64,000 nucleotides of DNA from Paenibacillus mellifer (GTDB lineage: Bacteria; Bacillota; Bacilli; Paenibacillales; Paenibacillaceae). The position numbers were made by a program, and so were the translations under genes. The DNA lies in NCBI RefSeq assembly GCF_023195895.1, contig NZ_JALPRK010000006.1, forward strand, positions 124,001 through 188,000, in the 5' to 3' direction. Below the pieces are notes generated by a model that did not search any database, was not told the origin of the DNA, and saw only the letters and a list, made by a program, of their open reading frames with translations. Of the stretch, positions 32,755-40,934 are shown piece after piece. The stretch's first letter is position 1; each line of letters begins with the position of its first letter.

Positions 32755-35700
32755 ATGGGTAAAGGCAAAGCGAACGCATGGCGCAACAAATGGCTGGGTC
32801 TCTTATTGACCGGTGCAATCGTCGTAACCGGTTTGCCGGGATGGGCACCTCAGGCGGCAGCGCAGTCTGCCGATCCGTCAATAGCGACGGAAGTAACCGA
32901 AAGAACAATGGACGACGGTGTGGGTACGGAATCTGTCCCAACAACGGACAGCAGTGAAGCATCCCTGCAAGTTGCAGCCGAATCGCTTAGTGTTGCTGCA
33001 GCTATAGCGAAAGGGAACAGCGGCGAGGTTGTGGAAGTGTCCGGTATAATCGTTGGTCATGCGACGGGTTCACTTACTGCGGATTTCGAAGCTCCCTTCG
33101 GCAACGACTTCAACTTCCTGATGGCCGATACGGCCGGGGAACAGGATAAGGCCAAGCTCATTGACGTTCAGGTTCCTTCCGGCTTAAGAGCCGAGTTCGG
33201 CCTGCAAAGCCATCCCGATTTGATCGGGAAGAAGGTCGTCGTATCCGGTTCCCTTGCAGCGTATAACAATTTTCCCGGATTAAAAAGCGTATCGGCGATT
33301 TCATTATCCCAGGTACAACCGGAAGATCCCGGGGAAGACCCTGGGGAGGATCCAGGAGAGGATCCTGGTGAGGATCCAGGAGAGGACCCTGGCCAAGGGC
33401 CTGATCCGGGTGAAACTCCGCAGTTACCGGACGGTACCGGCAAGAAGGTGCTGTTTGACAATGCTCACGGCCAAACCGCCGGTGCGGCGGACTGGGTTAT
33501 CGATGGCGGATTCTCGGATTTTGCCGAGGGACTGCGGGCGGCTGGTTTTACGGTAGAGTCGCTGGATCGCCCGAGTCCATACAACTTCGGGGAAACGGCG
33601 ATTACCTATGGGGTTTTGCAACCTTATGATGTCTTCATTATTCCCGAAGCGAACGTTCCCTTCAAAGCAACTGAACAAGCGGCGTTGGTACAATACGTGG
33701 AAAATGGCGGAGCCGTCTTCTTCATCTCCGACCACTATAATGCCGACCGCAATAAGAACCGCTGGGACGCCTCAGAGGTGTTTAACGGCTATCGCCGTGG
33801 AGCTTATGAGAATCCAGCCAAGGGGATGACGGCCGAAGAGGCGAGTTCCCCGGCGATGCAGGGACTGAATAGCTCCGACTGGCTGGCCGAGAATTTTGGC
33901 ATTCGGTTCCGTTATAACGCCTTGGGCGACGTCAATGCAGCGGATATCGTCAGCCCGTCGCAATCGTTTGGTATCACGGCCGGCGTAGAGGCCGTCGCCA
34001 TGCATGCCGGGTCAACCGTGGCGATTCTTGATCCGCAGAAAGCCAAAGGGCTTGTCTATGTTCCAACCGGTGTTCCGGCCTGGGGCAACGCGGTTGACGA
34101 AGGAGTCTATGATGGTGGAGGCCGGGCGGAAGGTCCTTACGCCGCCATCTCCAAGCTGGGTCTCGGCAAAGCGGCCTTTATCGGCGATTCGTCGCCGGTA
34201 GAAGATGCAACGCCGAAATACGTGCGGGAAGAGAATGGCCAAAAGAAAACGACGTATGACGGGTTCAAGGAAGTCGACGACGGCTTGTTCCTGGTGCAAA
34301 CCGTAAAATGGCTGGCGTACGACGAGAACTACACCTCCTTTGGCGAGGTACCGGGATTAACGCTGGACGTGCCGACGGTGGTGGGCGCTGACGAGGAACC
34401 AGCCGCCACAACGGAACCGCAGCCGGAGCCTTGGTCGCAGCCGGCCGCCGGATACAAATGGTATGATCCGACCACCTTTAAGCCGGGGTCATACGGTTCA
34501 TCGCAAGCGCCGGAAACAGAGCCGGTATTTGCCTTCGTACATCAAGCGCAGCTGCCCAGTCAGCAGGAGTTCCAACTCCGTTTGACGGCCGACGGTTTGA
34601 CACCGGGCCAGACGGAGTCTGATTTGCGCGTAGGCATCTACCTGGCCGGAGGGGAGCAGATCGCCCGGTTCAAGAATACCGATGGCAGCTGGTCGGATTA
34701 CAACTACAGCCCGGCATTCTCCTTGACAGGCGATAACCGAGGGCATGCCTCCAAGGACTTGACCGTACAGCTGAAGCCGGGGGTGTCGGCTTCAAACGCC
34801 AATTTGCGTTTGAAGCAAGGCAGCGCGAACGAGATCACGAAGCAAGTTGAAATTGCGAACGTGGATGCCGAGCCGTTGCCAGGTGATCATCCGCCGGTGC
34901 CGGAGCTGATCACGATCGCTGAAGTTCGCGAGGCGGCGGAAGGGACGGTTGTGACGGCCCAGGGGGTGATTACCTCCGAGCCGGGTGTGTTTGGCGGCCA
35001 GGGTTTTTATTTACAGGACGAGACGGCTGGGGTTTATGTCTTTCAAACGGCAGCGGGTTACCATGCCGGAGATCTGGTCCGAATCAGCGCAACCCGAACG
35101 TTGTACAACGGTGAAGTGGAGCTGGAGAATCCGGTGCTGATCGAGAAGTTAGGCACGGCTCCGCTGCCGCAGCCGCTAGTCCAGGAGGCGGTGACAGAAG
35201 CCAATCAAGGGCAATTCATCACCTTAACGAACGTGGAGGTACAGGATGTTGTTGCTGCCACTCCAACCGGTTCCTTCGAGTTTAACGTTGTCCGGGAAGA
35301 CGGGAGTTCGACGCGGGTACGCTTCGACGGGAGAACCGGTGTGACGATGGACGCTTTTACGGCGTTGTACCCTGCAGGCACGCGCGTGGATATCAGCGGA
35401 ATCGCTTCGGTGTTCCGGGGAACATACCAACTGAAGCCGCTCGCCTTGGCCCATGTTGTGCCTAGGACGGTGGAAGCGGATCTAACCGCTCCGGTGACGG
35501 AAAGCAATATTACGGGGATTGAAGGAGCGGACGTTTATAACCAAACGGAAGTCACTGTAGCTTTTTATGCAGAGGATGAAGGGGGCAGTGGACTGGATCG
35601 TACCGAGTACCGGGTGAATGGCGGGGAGTGGACTTCCTATGCGGATCCGCTGGTACTGTCGGCCGACGGCAAGTACACCATCGAATACCGCTCCGTGGAT

Positions 35701-36255
35701 CAGGCGGGGAACGAGGAAGCCTCCAAGTCGCTGCATATCAATGTAGATCGCCAGGCACCCGAAGTGACCTTCTCCGGAGACAGCCAAGTCCTGCAGGTTG
35801 CTTCGAACGTTCCGTTCTCCATTGCCGTTCATGACGCAGTCAGCGGTCCGAAATCTGCGGCTTACCGACTTGACGATCGCAGCATTGCGGGGGTCGCGGA
35901 AATCGTCCCGTTCTCCCTGGCGGTTGGCACGCACAAGCTGACGGTCCAAGCAACGGATGCGGCGGGACATACCGCTACGGTAGAGTTTACGTTCAAGGTT
36001 ACAATCGACATAGCCCATCTGGACGAACTGGTGGATTTGGGACAGAAGAACGGCTATTTCAAAACCAAAGGCACGGCCACCAGCCTACAAGCTCAAATCA
36101 CCTCTCTGCAAAAAGCCAAAACCCCGCTGGAGCGTGATATCAAGCTGAAAGCATTGAAGTTGACTATCAGCGTCCAAAGCGGCTTGACCATCAAGGAAAG
36201 CTTCGCCAAGTTGATGCTGAAGGATTTGGAGGTTATCGGGGGGAAGGCGGCGTAA
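32755..36255 (+). CDS. Large multidomain secreted protein with C-terminal FIMAH domain
   Basis: A 1166-residue protein. Order seen: signal peptide (residues 1 to about 36), an OB-fold-like DUF6359 domain (about 80-185), a six-fold EDPG linker (about 190-213), and a large GATase/DUF4350-like domain (about 230-535; LFDNAHGQTAGAADW, VFIIPEANVPF, GGAVFFISDHYNADR). Next come a beta-domain, a second OB-fold-like segment (about 720-900; GFYLQDETAGVYVF), Ig/OmpL47-like repeats (DLTAPVTES..., YTIEYRSVDQAGNEE) and a C-terminal FIMAH domain (about 1085-1162). No LPxTG motif or SLH domain is seen. It is probably exported and may bind the surface or carbohydrate. The catalytic role, if any, is unknown. 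Confidence 0.8.
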   Translation: MGKGKANAWRNKWLGLLLTGAIVVTGLPGWAPQAAAQSADPSIATEVTERTMDDGVGTESVPTTDSSEASLQVAAESLSVAAAIAKGNSGEVVEVSGIIVGHATGSLTADFEAPFGNDFNFLMADTAGEQDKAKLIDVQVPSGLRAEFGLQSHPDLIGKKVVVSGSLAAYNNFPGLKSVSAISLSQVQPEDPGEDPGEDPGEDPGEDPGEDPGQGPDPGETPQLPDGTGKKVLFDNAHGQTAGAADWVIDGGFSDFAEGLRAAGFTVESLDRPSPYNFGETAITYGVLQPYDVFIIPEANVPFKATEQAALVQYVENGGAVFFISDHYNADRNKNRWDASEVFNGYRRGAYENPAKGMTAEEASSPAMQGLNSSDWLAENFGIRFRYNALGDVNAADIVSPSQSFGITAGVEAVAMHAGSTVAILDPQKAKGLVYVPTGVPAWGNAVDEGVYDGGGRAEGPYAAISKLGLGKAAFIGDSSPVEDATPKYVREENGQKKTTYDGFKEVDDGLFLVQTVKWLAYDENYTSFGEVPGLTLDVPTVVGADEEPAATTEPQPEPWSQPAAGYKWYDPTTFKPGSYGSSQAPETEPVFAFVHQAQLPSQQEFQLRLTADGLTPGQTESDLRVGIYLAGGEQIARFKNTDGSWSDYNYSPAFSLTGDNRGHASKDLTVQLKPGVSASNANLRLKQGSANEITKQVEIANVDAEPLPGDHPPVPELITIAEVREAAEGTVVTAQGVITSEPGVFGGQGFYLQDETAGVYVFQTAAGYHAGDLVRISATRTLYNGEVELENPVLIEKLGTAPLPQPLVQEAVTEANQGQFITLTNVEVQDVVAATPTGSFEFNVVREDGSSTRVRFDGRTGVTMDAFTALYPAGTRVDISGIASVFRGTYQLKPLALAHVVPRTVEADLTAPVTESNITGIEGADVYNQTEVTVAFYAEDEGGSGLDRTEYRVNGGEWTSYADPLVLSADGKYTIEYRSVDQAGNEEASKSLHINVDRQAPEVTFSGDSQVLQVASNVPFSIAVHDAVSGPKSAAYRLDDRSIAGVAEIVPFSLAVGTHKLTVQATDAAGHTATVEFTFKVTIDIAHLDELVDLGQKNGYFKTKGTATSLQAQITSLQKAKTPLERDIKLKALKLTISVQSGLTIKESFAKLMLKDLEVIGGKAA
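33322..33393 (+). repeat. In-frame 12-bp repeat encoding six EDPG units
   Basis: Six consecutive 12-bp copies with third-position variation code for an acidic, Pro/Gly linker between the DUF6359-like and GATase-like domains. Codon divergence suggests it is old or selected for protein sequence. Confidence 0.9.
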
Positions 36256-36295
36256 CCTTCGCAGCAGAGTTTAATGCTATAAATGCTTCAAGAAG

Positions 36296-36343
36296 AGCGC
36301 GAGCTTGGGGATCAGCGGATCTCTGGGACTCGCGCTTTTTTCA
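36296..36343 (+). terminator. Rho-independent terminator after the FIMAH protein gene
   Basis: AGCGCGAG / CTCGCGCT arms followed by TTTTTTC, 40 bp after the stop. Confidence 0.8.
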
Positions 36344-36368
36344 AACGAATAAGCTTATACCAACGTTG

Positions 36369-36435
36369 TGCAAACGATTGACCTGTTTCCGGTGCCAATG
36401 ATATAATCCAGCACATACCGACTAGTAAACGTTTA
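36369..36435 (+). promoter_or_regulatory. Promoter and two LacI-type operators of the debranching enzyme operon
   Basis: TTGACC (36378-36383), an 18-nt spacer and TATAAT (36402-36407) form the promoter. An operator-like TGCAAACGATTGA (36369-36381) overlaps the -35 box, and TAAACGTTTA (36426-36435) lies just after the predicted start. A 155-nt leader then runs to the ATG at 36591. The 36256-36590 gap holds only this, the terminator at 36296 and the leader. Confidence 0.75.
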
Positions 36436-36590
36436 ACCTTCGGAATGATGTGAGCGCTTTTTTGACGCTGAAATTTAATGTCATGAAGAGCGGAGGTCGA
36501 AGGAACAATAGGGACTTGGAGCGACCTGAGACGGCAGGATGAGAAATCCCGAAGGGGCAAGTACGAAATGATCGAAAGGAAGTAAGTTGG

Positions 36591-38690
36591 ATGGAGATTT
36601 CAAATTGTACAGTTTCTCATAAGAAGAATGAAGCGGCAAACAACCGGGCTTATGTCCTGGGACGCAATGCCTGGCGGACGATCGAGGAAGGGAACGAACG
36701 GGAGTGGCTGATCGGTAACGGCATCGGCGGGTATGCCAATCATGCCGTGCCGGGTGGCGGCTATCGGATGTCGCATGGTTATTTGGTGGCTTCGGCGAAA
36801 GCGCCGGTGAACCGGATGCTGGTGTTTACGCGTTCTCAGGAGCAGGTGGACATCGGTGACCGCAGCTACGACCTGACTTCGCAACAATACATCAACTGGC
36901 AAAAAAACGGCCAACGCCATCTGCGGCGCTTCAAGCTGGATACTGTGCCGGAATACGACTACCAGGTCGAAGACGTACGAATCGTCAAAACGATTGCGAT
37001 GGAATACGGCCACAATACGGTCGCGGTATGTTATGACATCACCGGGGGCAAGGAACCGGCGCGGATCAAGCTGGTTCCGCTGTTTAATTACCGTTCGCCC
37101 GGGGATGTGTCCGAGAAAGGGAATTTACGCTTCGAGAAACAGCTGAAGGGCCGGTTGCTGCAATTGGTTCCCGAACAGGATCCGGGAGTGACGATTTCGT
37201 TCCTCGCTTCGGAAGGGGAATTCCTGGACCGATCAACGCTTCCCGTCACAATGGCGACGCCCAATTACGTAATCGAAGAAGGGCATTATTATCCGTTTGA
37301 GAACCGGAACGGTTTTCTGGGCATCGACAATCACTATACGCCATATGAGATACAGATCACCATTGAGCCTTATGAGCGCAAGAGAGTATATCTCAAATGC
37401 TCCACGGAACCATTGGCGCTGGACGGGAAGGATGGTTTTACGATCGTGCGGGAATACCGCGAACGGATGGAGCAGCTTGTACAGACGGCCGGTTACGGCG
37501 ATCGGCTGGCTGACCGCCTGGTGGAGGCAGCGGATCATTTTATCGTGGATCGGGAGTCTACGGGACTGAAGACGGTTCTGGCAGGGTATCCCTGGTTCAC
37601 CGATTGGGGCCGGGATACGATGATTGCGTTTCAAGGGGTAGCGCTGGCGACTAAACGATTCGCGGAGGCCCGCGAAATTTTGGAGTCTTTTGCCCAATAC
37701 GTGCGGCGCGGGCTGATCCCCAACATGTTCCCCGACGACGGTCAGGAGCCGCTCTACAACACGGTTGACGCCTCCCTATGGTATGTTCACTCCGTCTATG
37801 AATATTTGAAACATACCGGTGGGGAAGATGATTACAGGTTCATTCGAGACAAAATTTATCCGAAGCTGAAGGATATCATCGATGCGTACCGGGACGGCAC
37901 GGACTTTTCGATTGGGATGGATGAGGACGGGTTGATTCATGCCGGCGGGGGATTGGATCAGGTTACCTGGATGGACGTGCGGGTTGGCGAATGGGTAGTC
38001 ACGCCGCGGCATGGTAAACCGGTGGAGATTAATGCGCTCTGGTACAATGCACTGCGGATCATGGCACAGCTGGCGGAACGTTTTGGGGAAAAGCTGCCAT
38101 ATGATGAATTAGCACAGAAAGTGCGGGAATCGTTCTGCCGCCGGTTCTGGAACGAGGCGGATCAATGCCTGTACGATGTGGTGGACGTGCCGCAGGACGG
38201 CGGCGGACTGGAAGATGACCCTTCGATTCGGCCCAACCAGATTTGGGCGGTCTCGCTGCCGTTTACGATGCTGCCTCCGGAACAGGAGAAGGCGGTTGTG
38301 GGGACAGTGTATCAGCATCTGTACACGCCGTATGGACTTCGGTCGTTGTCCGATCGGGACCCCCGGTTCCAGCCTCGCTACATCGGCAAGCTGATCGATC
38401 GGGACGGTGCTTATCATATGGGAACGACGTGGGCGTTTCCGATTGGCGGGTTCATCACGGCCTATTGCAAAGTGAATGACTACAGCCGGGAGGCCGTATG
38501 GACGGCGAAGGAGATGTGCAGCGTGTTTGAGGATCATATGTTTGACGGCGGACTTGGCGGCATTGCCGAGATTTTTGACGGGGAATTTGCCTGTACCGGG
38601 CGAGGTTGCTTTACGCAGGCTTGGAGTGTGGGCGAAATCCTTCGCGCTTATACGGAAGACGTGCTGCCGAATTTGACGGGATGGGAGTGA
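36591..38690 (+). CDS. Amylo-alpha-1,6-glucosidase (glycogen debranching enzyme family, GH133)
   Basis: A 699-residue cytoplasmic protein. The N-terminal domain begins near EWLIGNGIGGYANHAVPGG, as in the GDE_N family. A C-terminal (alpha/alpha)6 domain follows (GYPWFTDWGRDTMIAFQGVA, GLIPNMFPDDGQEPLYN, WTTWAFPIGGFI-like end). It should remove alpha-1,6 glucosyl branches from limit dextrins. The ATG at 36591 follows AAAGGAAG. It is 6 bp upstream of the pullulanase gene and shares its promoter; LacI-type operators place it in the maltodextrin regulon. Confidence 0.87.
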   Translation: MEISNCTVSHKKNEAANNRAYVLGRNAWRTIEEGNEREWLIGNGIGGYANHAVPGGGYRMSHGYLVASAKAPVNRMLVFTRSQEQVDIGDRSYDLTSQQYINWQKNGQRHLRRFKLDTVPEYDYQVEDVRIVKTIAMEYGHNTVAVCYDITGGKEPARIKLVPLFNYRSPGDVSEKGNLRFEKQLKGRLLQLVPEQDPGVTISFLASEGEFLDRSTLPVTMATPNYVIEEGHYYPFENRNGFLGIDNHYTPYEIQITIEPYERKRVYLKCSTEPLALDGKDGFTIVREYRERMEQLVQTAGYGDRLADRLVEAADHFIVDRESTGLKTVLAGYPWFTDWGRDTMIAFQGVALATKRFAEAREILESFAQYVRRGLIPNMFPDDGQEPLYNTVDASLWYVHSVYEYLKHTGGEDDYRFIRDKIYPKLKDIIDAYRDGTDFSIGMDEDGLIHAGGGLDQVTWMDVRVGEWVVTPRHGKPVEINALWYNALRIMAQLAERFGEKLPYDELAQKVRESFCRRFWNEADQCLYDVVDVPQDGGGLEDDPSIRPNQIWAVSLPFTMLPPEQEKAVVGTVYQHLYTPYGLRSLSDRDPRFQPRYIGKLIDRDGAYHMGTTWAFPIGGFITAYCKVNDYSREAVWTAKEMCSVFEDHMFDGGLGGIAEIFDGEFACTGRGCFTQAWSVGEILRAYTEDVLPNLTGWE

Positions 38691-38696
38691 AGGGAC

Positions 38697-40733
38697 GTGT
38701 CGGTACAACAAGAATACCAGGGCACCATCGATTACGGTGATTTGGCGGTTACCGAGGGAATCTCGGTGTTTGACGCCGAGTTTGATGAGAAGTTTAGGTA
38801 TGAGGGAGATGATCTGGGGGCGGTTTATTCGCCGGAGCAAACCCGGTTCCGCTTATGGGCGCCAACCGCTTCTGAGGCGAAGGTCGTTCTATATGAAAGC
38901 TGGGACGGCACGCCGGTGAATGAGCTGCCGATGCAGCGGGATGTGCAGGGAACCTGGACGCTAACGGTAGCAGAGGATTGCCGAGGTTTATTCTATACGT
39001 ATCGCGTCAAGGTTGGCGAGCTATGGAATGAGGCAGTCGACCCTTACGCGAAGGCAGTGGGCGTGAACGGGGATAAGGCGGCGATTCTCGACTTACGAAG
39101 CACAGATCCGCACGGATGGGAGCAGGATGCGAAGCCGCCGCTCGAATCGCCCGTGGACGCTGTGATTTATGAGCTGCATCTTCGTGATCTGTCGATTCAC
39201 CCTAGCAGCGGCATCCGCGAGAAGAGCAAGTTCTTGGGCCTGGCGGAGGAAGGAACCCGGGGGCCGGGCGGGATTCCGACGGGCCTCAATCATATCGCCG
39301 GGCTGGGTGTGACGCATGTGCAGTTGCTGCCGATTTTTGATTACTCCCGAGAGAGTGTGGATGAGAGCCGTCTGGATGCCCCCCATTACAACTGGGGGTA
39401 TGATCCGCTGAACTATAATGTGCCGGAAGGCTCCTACGCCACGGATCCTTATGATCCGGCGGCTCGGATTGCCGAACTGAAGCAACTCGTCCAGACGCTG
39501 CATGCTCGCGGGCTTCGGGTGATTATGGACGTGGTGTATAACCATGTGTACGATGGGTACTTAATCCACTTCACCAAGCTCGTGCCGGGGTATTACTTGC
39601 GGTATAAGTCGGATGGGACGTTCTCGGACGGGGCATTTTGCGGGAATGAGTGCGCCTCGGAACGCCTGATGATGACGAAATATATCGTTGATTCGATCTT
39701 GTATTGGGTCCGCGAATACCATATCGACGGCTTCCGCTTTGATCTGATGGGGCTCATTGATACGGAGACGATGAATGAAATTCGCCGCCAACTGGACGAA
39801 ATCGACCCTTCGATCCTGACGATCGGCGAAGGCTGGATCATGGAGACGGTGCTTCCTAAGGAGCGCCGAGCCAACCAGAATAACGCCGGGAAGGTGCCGG
39901 GCATCGGCATGTTTAATGATGGGTTGCGGGATGCGGTGAAGGGGGATATTTTCATCTTTGACCGCAAAGGGTTCATCAGCGGCGGCGATGGGTTTGAGGA
40001 TGGCGTGATGCGCGGCGTAGCCGGGGGCATTGACTATGACGGGGTGGAGCTTCGGCAGTTTGCCGTTGAGCCGATTCAGTCGGTGAACTTCGTGGAGTGC
40101 CATGATAACCATACGTTATGGGACAAAATCGAGCTGTCCACGCCGAGCGCTTCGGACGACGAACGCCGGGCCATGCATCGGCTCGCCTCGGCGATCGTGC
40201 TGACGAGCCAAGGCATTCCGTTCCTCCACGCGGGGCAGGAATTCCTGCGCACGAAGGGCGGCGTGGAGAACAGCTACAAATCGCCAATCGAGACCAACTG
40301 GCTCGATTGGGAGCGCTGCGCTGCGCATCAGGACGACGTGTTCTATCTGCGCAGCCTGGTCTCCTTGCGCCATGCGCATCCCGCGTTCCGCCTCCGGACG
40401 GCGGACGAGATTCGCGCGCATCTGCGCTTTGAGGCAGCGCCGTCCCACGCGGTGGCGTACACGCTGCGCGACCACGCCGGTGGCGACCCGGATCGCCACC
40501 TGTACGTGCTCTACAACGCGAACCCCGGCGCGTTGTCGCTGGTGTTGCCCGCCCTCGGACCGTGGGAGGTCCGGTTCGGCGGCGAGCTTGTGCTCGCGCT
40601 GCAAGCAGGCGCGAGCGGGGGCTCTGCAGCGGCCGCAGGCGCTGCAGCAGGCGGGCCTCCAGCCGGGGCACGGCTGGAGGTTCGCGGGGTCGGCGTCGTG
40701 GTACTCGCCGTCCCAGGGCCTTCGCGGAAATAA
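38697..40733 (+). CDS. pulA: Type I pullulanase (GH13_14)
   Basis: A 678-residue enzyme with an N-terminal CBM48-like domain (about residues 40-130), the type I marker YNWGYDP, the nucleophile Asp349 (GFRFDLMG), the acid/base Glu378 (TIGEGW) and the transition-state Asp in VECHDNHTLWD. No signal peptide is seen, so it debranches imported dextrins in the cytoplasm. The start is GTG. The last 60 residues include an Ala/Gly-rich stretch (SGGSAAAAGAAAGG) and the stop codon falls in a palindromic repeat element, so the C-terminus may have been altered by it. Confidence 0.9.
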   Translation: MSVQQEYQGTIDYGDLAVTEGISVFDAEFDEKFRYEGDDLGAVYSPEQTRFRLWAPTASEAKVVLYESWDGTPVNELPMQRDVQGTWTLTVAEDCRGLFYTYRVKVGELWNEAVDPYAKAVGVNGDKAAILDLRSTDPHGWEQDAKPPLESPVDAVIYELHLRDLSIHPSSGIREKSKFLGLAEEGTRGPGGIPTGLNHIAGLGVTHVQLLPIFDYSRESVDESRLDAPHYNWGYDPLNYNVPEGSYATDPYDPAARIAELKQLVQTLHARGLRVIMDVVYNHVYDGYLIHFTKLVPGYYLRYKSDGTFSDGAFCGNECASERLMMTKYIVDSILYWVREYHIDGFRFDLMGLIDTETMNEIRRQLDEIDPSILTIGEGWIMETVLPKERRANQNNAGKVPGIGMFNDGLRDAVKGDIFIFDRKGFISGGDGFEDGVMRGVAGGIDYDGVELRQFAVEPIQSVNFVECHDNHTLWDKIELSTPSASDDERRAMHRLASAIVLTSQGIPFLHAGQEFLRTKGGVENSYKSPIETNWLDWERCAAHQDDVFYLRSLVSLRHAHPAFRLRTADEIRAHLRFEAAPSHAVAYTLRDHAGGDPDRHLYVLYNANPGALSLVLPALGPWEVRFGGELVLALQAGASGGSAAAAGAAAGGPPAGARLEVRGVGVVVLAVPGPSRK

Positions 40734-40862
40734 GGGGAATAAATCCCCTTATTTCCGCGATAGCGCCGCTTTTGAACAAAATAGCGACATATTATGGCCT
40801 TATTTCTCCGCAGGAGCCCCCAAATGGGCGGTTTTGCCCCTGCCGGACCGAAATAAGGCCAT
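40723..40862. repeat. Repeat family D: four CCTTATTTC-core units including a perfect 16-bp-arm palindrome
   Basis: CGCGGAAATAAGGGGA (from 40723) and its complement to 40759 form a perfect hairpin over the pullulanase stop codon. Two further units, ATGGCCTTATTTC (40794) and GAAATAAGGCCAT (40850), form a second pair. The two direct-orientation cores (40747 and 40798) are 51 bp apart. The element fills the space between two convergent genes. Confidence 0.85.
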
Positions 40863-40934
40863 TTTTTACCGCTATTTCGCCGCACGCAATAAACAGCCCC
40901 CAACGGCCAGGCCGATGGGGGCTGTTACAATCGT

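Noticed and set aside
36492-36580. Glycine riboswitch in the debranching operon leader
   Set aside because: Only a CCGAAGGGGCAA-like piece matches; the paired GGAGAG-type half and overall fold are missing.
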